DNA of 64,000 nucleotides, from the NCBI RefSeq assembly GCF_000952685.1, contig NZ_JYHV01000037.1:434001-498000 (forward strand), written 5' to 3'. The stretch comes from Stutzerimonas stutzeri (GTDB lineage Bacteria > Pseudomonadota > Gammaproteobacteria > Pseudomonadales > Pseudomonadaceae). Shown here one piece after another: positions 59,657 to 64,000 of this stretch. The first letter of the stretch is position 1; every line of letters starts with the position of its first letter. The notes beneath the pieces were generated by a model, which was not told the origin of the DNA, made no database searches, and saw only the letters and a program-made list of their open reading frames with translations. A program made the position numbers and the translations under genes.

Positions 59657-61717
59657 ATGGATGCAGAGAAGAAGAAGCTACCCAAAGCCATCATCCTTTT
59701 CCCGGTGTTCATTCCTGCCGTCGCCGTAACGCTGCTGCTGGTGCTCGGCACCATCAGCAATCCGGACCTGGCCGGCAAGGTATTCAGCTCTACGCTGGCG
59801 TTCATCACCACTAACTTCGGCTGGTTCTACATGCTGTCGGTGGCGTTCTTTCTGGTGTTTATCGTCGGTATCGCGATGACACCCTGGGGCAGCATCAAGC
59901 TCGGACCTGACCACGCGGAACCGCAATACAGCTTCCCCGCCTGGTTCGCCATGCTGTTTTCTGCCGGCTACGGCATCGCCCTGTTGTTCTTCGGCGTGGC
60001 CGAGCCGGTGCTGCATTACGCCTCGCCGCCGGCCGGTGCAGCGGAAACGGTCGACTCAGCCAAGCAGGCGATGCAGATCGCCTTCTTCCACTGGGGCTTT
60101 CATATCTGGGCGATCTACGGCTTGACTGGCCTGGTGCTGGCGTATTTTTCCTTTCGCCACGGACTGCCGCTGTCCATGCGCTCGGCGCTCTATCCGATCA
60201 TTGGCGAACGCATCTACGGGCCAATCGGTCACGTGGTGGATGTCTTCGCCATTCTCGGTACGCTGTTCGGCATCGCCACGACGCTCGGGTTGTCGGTTAC
60301 CCAGATCAACGCCGGGATCAACTATCTGTGGCCGGACATTCCGGTGAGTATCGGGGTCCAGATCACCGCCATCGCCGTCATCACCGCCATGGCGATCTGC
60401 TCGGTGGTCGCCGGCCTCGACAAGGGCGTGAAGAATCTCTCGCTGCTGAACATGATTCTCGCGATCGCGCTGATGCTGTTCGTGTTTCTGGCCGGCCCGA
60501 CCATCTTCATTCTCGAAACCTTTTTGCAGAACACAGGCAGCTACCTGAACAACATCATCGAGCGTACCTTCAATCTGCAGGCCTATTCGCGCAGCGACTG
60601 GATCGGCAACTGGACCCTGTTCATCTTCGGCTGGACAATCGCCTGGTCGCCGTTCGTGGGTCTGTTCATCGCCAAGATCAGCCGCGGCCGGACGATTCGG
60701 CAGTTCGTCTTCGGCGTGATGTTCGTGCCGACGATCTTTACCTTTCTGTGGTTTTCGGTGTTCGGCGACACCGCGCTGCATCTGATCATGGTCGAGGGCT
60801 ACACCTCGCTGATCGCCGATGTGCAGGCCGATAACGCCATTGCGCTGTTCAAATTGTTCGAACTGCTCCCGATGAGCGCTATCACCTCGTTCCTGGCGGT
60901 GCTGCTGATCGTCACCTTCTTCGTCACCTCGTCGGACTCCGGCTCGTTGGTGATCGACTCGCTGGCAGCCGGCGGCGCGAGCCATACGCCGGTCTGGCAA
61001 CGCGTGTTCTGGGCCAGTACGGAGGGGCTGGTGGCGGCCGCGCTTTTGCTCGCCGGTGGCCTTAGCGCGCTGCAGACCATGACCATCGCCAGTGCGTTGC
61101 CGTTCGCCATCATCATGCTGATCTCCGCGCTGGGCATGTGGCGCGCGCTGGTGATCGAAGGGCATCACGAAACCAGCCTGCAGAACCACATGCAAAGCAG
61201 CCGCCTGGCCAGCAACGCCGGGCCGGGTCTGTGGAAGAAGCGCCTTGCCGGCATGGTCAGCTTCCCAGACCGCGAGCAGGTCGAAGACTTCATGAGCAGC
61301 ACCGTGCTCAAGGCCATGCGCCGTGTGCAGCGCGAACTCAGCGGCCAAGAGTGGAACGCCGAGGTGCATACGGACGAAGCCAACTCTCGCGTCTATCTGG
61401 AAGTGCTCAAGGAAGCCCAGGTAGATTTCATCTACGAAATCCGCATGGTGGGCTACGCCATGCCCGCCTTCGCCCTTTCCGAAGGGCCGGATACTGATGA
61501 GCAGTACTATCGCGCCGAGGTTTTCCTGCGCCGCGGCGGGCAGCACTATGACATTTACGGCTATGACCAGCAGGACATCATCAGCGACATCCTCGACCAG
61601 TTCGAAAAGTACCTGCACTTCCTGCATATATCGCCGGGAAGCCTGCCGTGGAAAATGAACGAACACGACGAGATGCTGAGCGGCGAAACCGATCTGCCCA
61701 AACCCGATCAGCCATGA
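59657..61717 (+). CDS. betT: BCCT family choline/betaine transporter
   Basis: Inner-membrane transporter of about 686 residues. Twelve helices (about 10-530) include the BCCT motif SLLNMILAIALMLFVFLAGPT and GWTIAWSPFVGLFIAKISRGRTIRQFVFG. A long cytoplasmic C-terminal domain of about 150 residues (SFPDREQVEDFMSST...DIYGYDQQDIISDILDQFEKYLHFLH in part) is typical of BetT-like proteins, whose tail senses osmotic stress. Substrate choline or glycine betaine is inferred. ATG 59657 begins a charged N-terminus; a longer frame starts at 59591. Confidence 0.88.
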   Translation: MDAEKKKLPKAIILFPVFIPAVAVTLLLVLGTISNPDLAGKVFSSTLAFITTNFGWFYMLSVAFFLVFIVGIAMTPWGSIKLGPDHAEPQYSFPAWFAMLFSAGYGIALLFFGVAEPVLHYASPPAGAAETVDSAKQAMQIAFFHWGFHIWAIYGLTGLVLAYFSFRHGLPLSMRSALYPIIGERIYGPIGHVVDVFAILGTLFGIATTLGLSVTQINAGINYLWPDIPVSIGVQITAIAVITAMAICSVVAGLDKGVKNLSLLNMILAIALMLFVFLAGPTIFILETFLQNTGSYLNNIIERTFNLQAYSRSDWIGNWTLFIFGWTIAWSPFVGLFIAKISRGRTIRQFVFGVMFVPTIFTFLWFSVFGDTALHLIMVEGYTSLIADVQADNAIALFKLFELLPMSAITSFLAVLLIVTFFVTSSDSGSLVIDSLAAGGASHTPVWQRVFWASTEGLVAAALLLAGGLSALQTMTIASALPFAIIMLISALGMWRALVIEGHHETSLQNHMQSSRLASNAGPGLWKKRLAGMVSFPDREQVEDFMSSTVLKAMRRVQRELSGQEWNAEVHTDEANSRVYLEVLKEAQVDFIYEIRMVGYAMPAFALSEGPDTDEQYYRAEVFLRRGGQHYDIYGYDQQDIISDILDQFEKYLHFLHISPGSLPWKMNEHDEMLSGETDLPKPDQP

Positions 61718-61798
61718 GGAGCGACCGCGACTCTGCGCAAGCGGTCGCGTCGTTTGTCCGCGTTTCGCTCCGGGTTTCGGGCAATGGCGCTAAATTCA

Positions 61799-61852
61799 TC
61801 TATATATAGAAGACCGATTAACGAGGCCAACCATCGGTGACCAACCGGTCAC
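61799..61852. promoter_or_regulatory. Palindromes upstream of the amino-acid ABC operon
   Basis: A perfect palindrome TCTATATATAGA (61799-61810) may serve as an AT-rich promoter element. Shortly after, GTGACC-AACC-GGTCAC (61837-61852) is a 6-bp inverted repeat and a candidate operator. Both lie in the 277-bp gap before the ATPase gene. Confidence 0.45.
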
Positions 61853-61994
61853 GAAGCTTGGTATGGTGCCGCGCTTGGCGCATGCCCCCGCCCATGCTAG
61901 GTTTGCGCCTCGCCAGGAGGGCGAGCAGTCGGCCGGAGCGCAATTTACACAGAAAAGGACCACGCAACGCCCTGGTCCGAGAAGAGGAAGCTCA

Positions 61995-62768
61995 ATGGCT
62001 GAGGCCATCCCAGCACTGGAAATCCGCAACCTGCACAAGCGCTACGGCGATCTGGAAGTACTCAAAGGCATCTCGCTGACCGCGCGCGACGGCGATGTGA
62101 TTTCCATCCTCGGCTCGTCCGGCTCCGGAAAATCCACATTTCTGCGCTGCATCAATCTGCTGGAGAACCCCAACGAGGGCGAGATTCTCGTCGCTGGCGA
62201 GCAGCTGCGCCTCAAACGCGCCAAAGACGGCGACCTGGTGGCAGCCGACGCCAAGCAGATCAACCTGATGCGCAGCAAGCTCGGCTTCGTGTTCCAGAAT
62301 TTCAATCTCTGGCCGCACATGAGCGTGCTGGACAACATCATAGAGGCGCCACGACGCGTGCTCGGCCTGAGCAAGGCTGAAGCCACCGAAAGCGCCGAGG
62401 CCTTGCTGGCCAAGGTGGGCATCGCCGATAAGCGCCATGTCTACCCCAATCAGCTATCCGGCGGTCAGCAGCAGCGCGCGGCCATCGCACGCACCTTGGC
62501 GATGCAACCCAAGGTCATCCTGTTCGACGAGCCGACCTCGGCGCTCGATCCGGAAATGGTACAAGAAGTGCTTGCAGTAATCCGGTCACTGGCCGATGAG
62601 GGTCGTACCATGCTGCTCGTTACCCATGAAATGAATTTCGCCAAACAGGTCTCCAGTGAGGTGGTTTTTCTTCATCAGGGCCTGGTCGAAGAGCAAGGAA
62701 CGCCGGAGCAGGTGTTCGACAACCCCCAATCGGCACGCTGTAAACAGTTCATGTCCAGCCATCGCTAA
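61995..62768 (+). CDS. Polar amino acid ABC transporter ATP-binding protein
   Basis: 257-residue ATPase of the HisP/GlnQ class. Walker [11 protein letters not shown]-loop [12 protein letters not shown], signature LSGGQQQR and Walker [15 protein letters not shown], followed by the switch His in LLVTHEM. ATG 61995 has GAGGAAG ahead. It heads an operon with a binding protein and a permease. The resemblance to HisP and ArtP-like transporters points to basic amino acids (arginine, lysine, ornithine or histidine). Confidence 0.95.
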   Translation: MAEAIPALEIRNLHKRYGDLEVLKGISLTARDGDVISILGSSGSGKSTFLRCINLLENPNEGEILVAGEQLRLKRAKDGDLVAADAKQINLMRSKLGFVFQNFNLWPHMSVLDNIIEAPRRVLGLSKAEATESAEALLAKVGIADKRHVYPNQLSGGQQQRAAIARTLAMQPKVILFDEPTSALDPEMVQEVLAVIRSLADEGRTMLLVTHEMNFAKQVSSEVVFLHQGLVEEQGTPEQVFDNPQSARCKQFMSSHR

Positions 62769-62784
62769 TGGAGCAACACATCGC

Positions 62785-63540
62785 ATGAAAAGCTATAAGA
62801 AAATTCTGCTGACTGCCGCCGCCACCCTGATGCTCGGCGCCAACGCCTTTGCCGCCGACAAGCTGCGCATCGGTACTGAGGGCGCCTATCCTCCCTTCAA
62901 CCTGATCGACGCCAGCGGCCAGGTGGTCGGCTTCGACCTGGATATCGCCCACGCACTCTGCGCCAAGATGGAAGTCGAGTGCGAAGTGGTCACCTCCGAC
63001 TGGGACGGCATCATTCCGGCGCTGAACGCCGGCAAATTCGACTTCCTCGCCGCGTCCATGTCGGTCACAGAGGAGCGTAAGAATGCCGTCGACTTCACCG
63101 ACCACTACTACACCAACAAGCTGCAGTTCGTGGCGCCCAAATCGGTCGACTTCAAGACTGACGAGGGATATCTGAAGGGCAAAACCATCGGAGCGCAGCG
63201 TGCCACCATCGCTGGCACCTGGCTGGAAGACAACATGGATGGCGTGGTCGACATCAAGCTCTACGACACCCAAGAGAATGCCTACCTCGATCTGGCTTCC
63301 GGCCGCGTCGATGGCATCCTCGCCGACTCCTTCGTGCAGTGGGAATGGCTCAAGAGCGACGCCGGCAAGGACTTCGAATTCAAGGGTGAGCCGGTGTTCG
63401 ATAACGACAAGATCGCTATCGCCGTGCGCAAGGGCAACGATGAGCTGCGCGAGAAGCTGAACAAGGCACTGGCTGAAATCAGAGCCGACGGCACCTACGA
63501 GAAGATCAACGCGAAGTACTTCCCTTTCGATATCTACTGA
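62785..63540 (+). CDS. Polar/basic amino acid periplasmic binding protein
   Basis: 251 residues. Signal peptide 1-23 (ending AFA). LAO-type motifs KLRIGTEGAYPPFNLIDASGQVVGFDLDIAHALC and MSVTEERKNAVDFTDHYY form the ligand site, close to ArgT/HisJ-like lysine-arginine-ornithine binders. It follows the ATPase by 16 bases and precedes the permease by 61 bases. Confidence 0.93.
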   Translation: MKSYKKILLTAAATLMLGANAFAADKLRIGTEGAYPPFNLIDASGQVVGFDLDIAHALCAKMEVECEVVTSDWDGIIPALNAGKFDFLAASMSVTEERKNAVDFTDHYYTNKLQFVAPKSVDFKTDEGYLKGKTIGAQRATIAGTWLEDNMDGVVDIKLYDTQENAYLDLASGRVDGILADSFVQWEWLKSDAGKDFEFKGEPVFDNDKIAIAVRKGNDELREKLNKALAEIRADGTYEKINAKYFPFDIY

Positions 63541-63601
63541 TCCGTCTGAATCAAGGCCCGGTCGCCAATCTGGTCGGCCGGGCTTTGGTGTTTGAGCCCA
63601 T

Positions 63602-64000
63602 ATGATCCCCGACCTTCATGGATTCGGTCCCGCGCTGCTCGCCGGGACCTGGATGACCATTCAACTGGCCCTCGCGGCGCTGGCCCTGGGCCTCGTGCTC
63701 GGCCTGCTTGGCGCACTTGCCAAGACTTCTCCGTTCGCCGCCCTGCGCTGGATAGGCGGCACCTATTCGACCATCGTGCGCGGCGTACCCGAACTGCTCT
63801 GGGTGCTGTTGATCTATTTCGGCACCATCGGCCTGGTGCGTGGCATCGGTGAGATATTCGGTATCGAGAATCTTGCCCTGAGCCCGTTTACCGCCGGCAC
63901 CATCGCCCTCGGCCTGTGCTTCGGCGCTTATGCCACCGAAGTCTTTCGCGGCGCGTTGCTGGCTATTCCCAAGGGCCATCGCGAAGCCGGATTGGCCCTG
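63602..64000 (+). CDS. Amino acid ABC transporter permease (HisQ-like), partial
   Basis: The first 133 codons of an inner-membrane permease; the 3' end is beyond the window. It starts MIPDLHGFGPALLAGTWMTI and contains IVRGVPELLWVLLIYFG, a conserved entry motif. FGAYATEVFRGALLAIPKGHREAG forms the start of the EAA loop that docks with the ATPase. It probably pairs with a second permease (HisM-like) just downstream. Confidence 0.94.
   Translation, partial: MIPDLHGFGPALLAGTWMTIQLALAALALGLVLGLLGALAKTSPFAALRWIGGTYSTIVRGVPELLWVLLIYFGTIGLVRGIGEIFGIENLALSPFTAGTIALGLCFGAYATEVFRGALLAIPKGHREAGLAL

Overview
The window looks like chromosomal DNA of a Pseudomonas-type gammaproteobacterium, most likely the P. 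stutzeri (Stutzerimonas) group. The DNA is GC-rich, the start sites carry AAGGAG-type ribosome sites, and many gene runs occur in orders I recall from P. aeruginosa. Examples are algB-kinB-ampDh2-dgcH-dsbA-cytochrome c4-engB, ubiI-ubiH-pepP-ygfB-zapA-6S RNA-5-FCL, and secB-grxC-rhodanese-gpmI-envC-ctpA-his-asmA-mutY-yggX. The diheme cytochrome c4 also closely resembles the well-known P. stutzeri protein as I remember it. Species assignment is inference.

Layout. 1-3410: a TRAP transporter of the TAXI type, minus strand, with the permease running off the left edge. 3755-5656: a membrane diguanylate cyclase. 5658-13222: a complete tricarboxylate (citrate-type) uptake locus, with the two-component pair tctD-tctE divergent from an OprD-family porin, tctC, tctB, tctA and an AbrB-family membrane protein. 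13292-16108: an SpmA/SpmB-like membrane protein and three small envelope or stress-type genes, two of them very short. 16400-25971: the algB-kinB region through engB. 26069-30604: the glycine cleavage genes gcvT-gcvH-gcvP. 30747-33529: a ferric iron ABC importer without its ATPase. 33635-40884: ubiquinone hydroxylases, pepP, ygfB, zapA, 6S RNA, 5-formyltetrahydrofolate cyclo-ligase and small genes. 41063-48612: quinone oxidoreductase, secB, grxC, rhodanese, gpmI, envC, ctpA and a polysaccharide-deacetylase-like gene. 48620-53130: a family-3 solute-binding protein, a decayed paralogue of it, and hisF-hisA-DUF2164-hisH-hisB. 53400-57765: PanZ-like acetyltransferase, AsmA, mutY, yggX and tRNA-Phe(GAA). 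57868-64000: an apparent PepSY-protein remnant beside the tRNA, a DUF3325 gene, an orphan binding protein, a BCCT transporter and the start of a polar amino-acid ABC operon.

Functional themes. Carboxylate scavenging appears in the TRAP-TAXI and Tct systems, and the Tct genes carry likely Crc/Hfq catabolite-repression motifs ahead of the porin and binding protein. Cell-envelope control appears in AlgB/KinB, AmpDh2, EnvC and CtpA. Redox and thiol maintenance appears in DsbA, cytochrome c4, Grx3, YggX and MutY. Two c-di-GMP synthases, both with inhibitory I-sites, are present.

I saw no insertion sequence, prophage, CRISPR array, rRNA or toxin-antitoxin pair. The window is mostly conserved core genome and I did not find a convincing new multi-gene system. 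The most unusual items are the gene remnant next to tRNA-Phe, the decayed binding-protein gene beside hisF, a terminator-like hairpin immediately before gcvP, and several palindromes in promoter regions.
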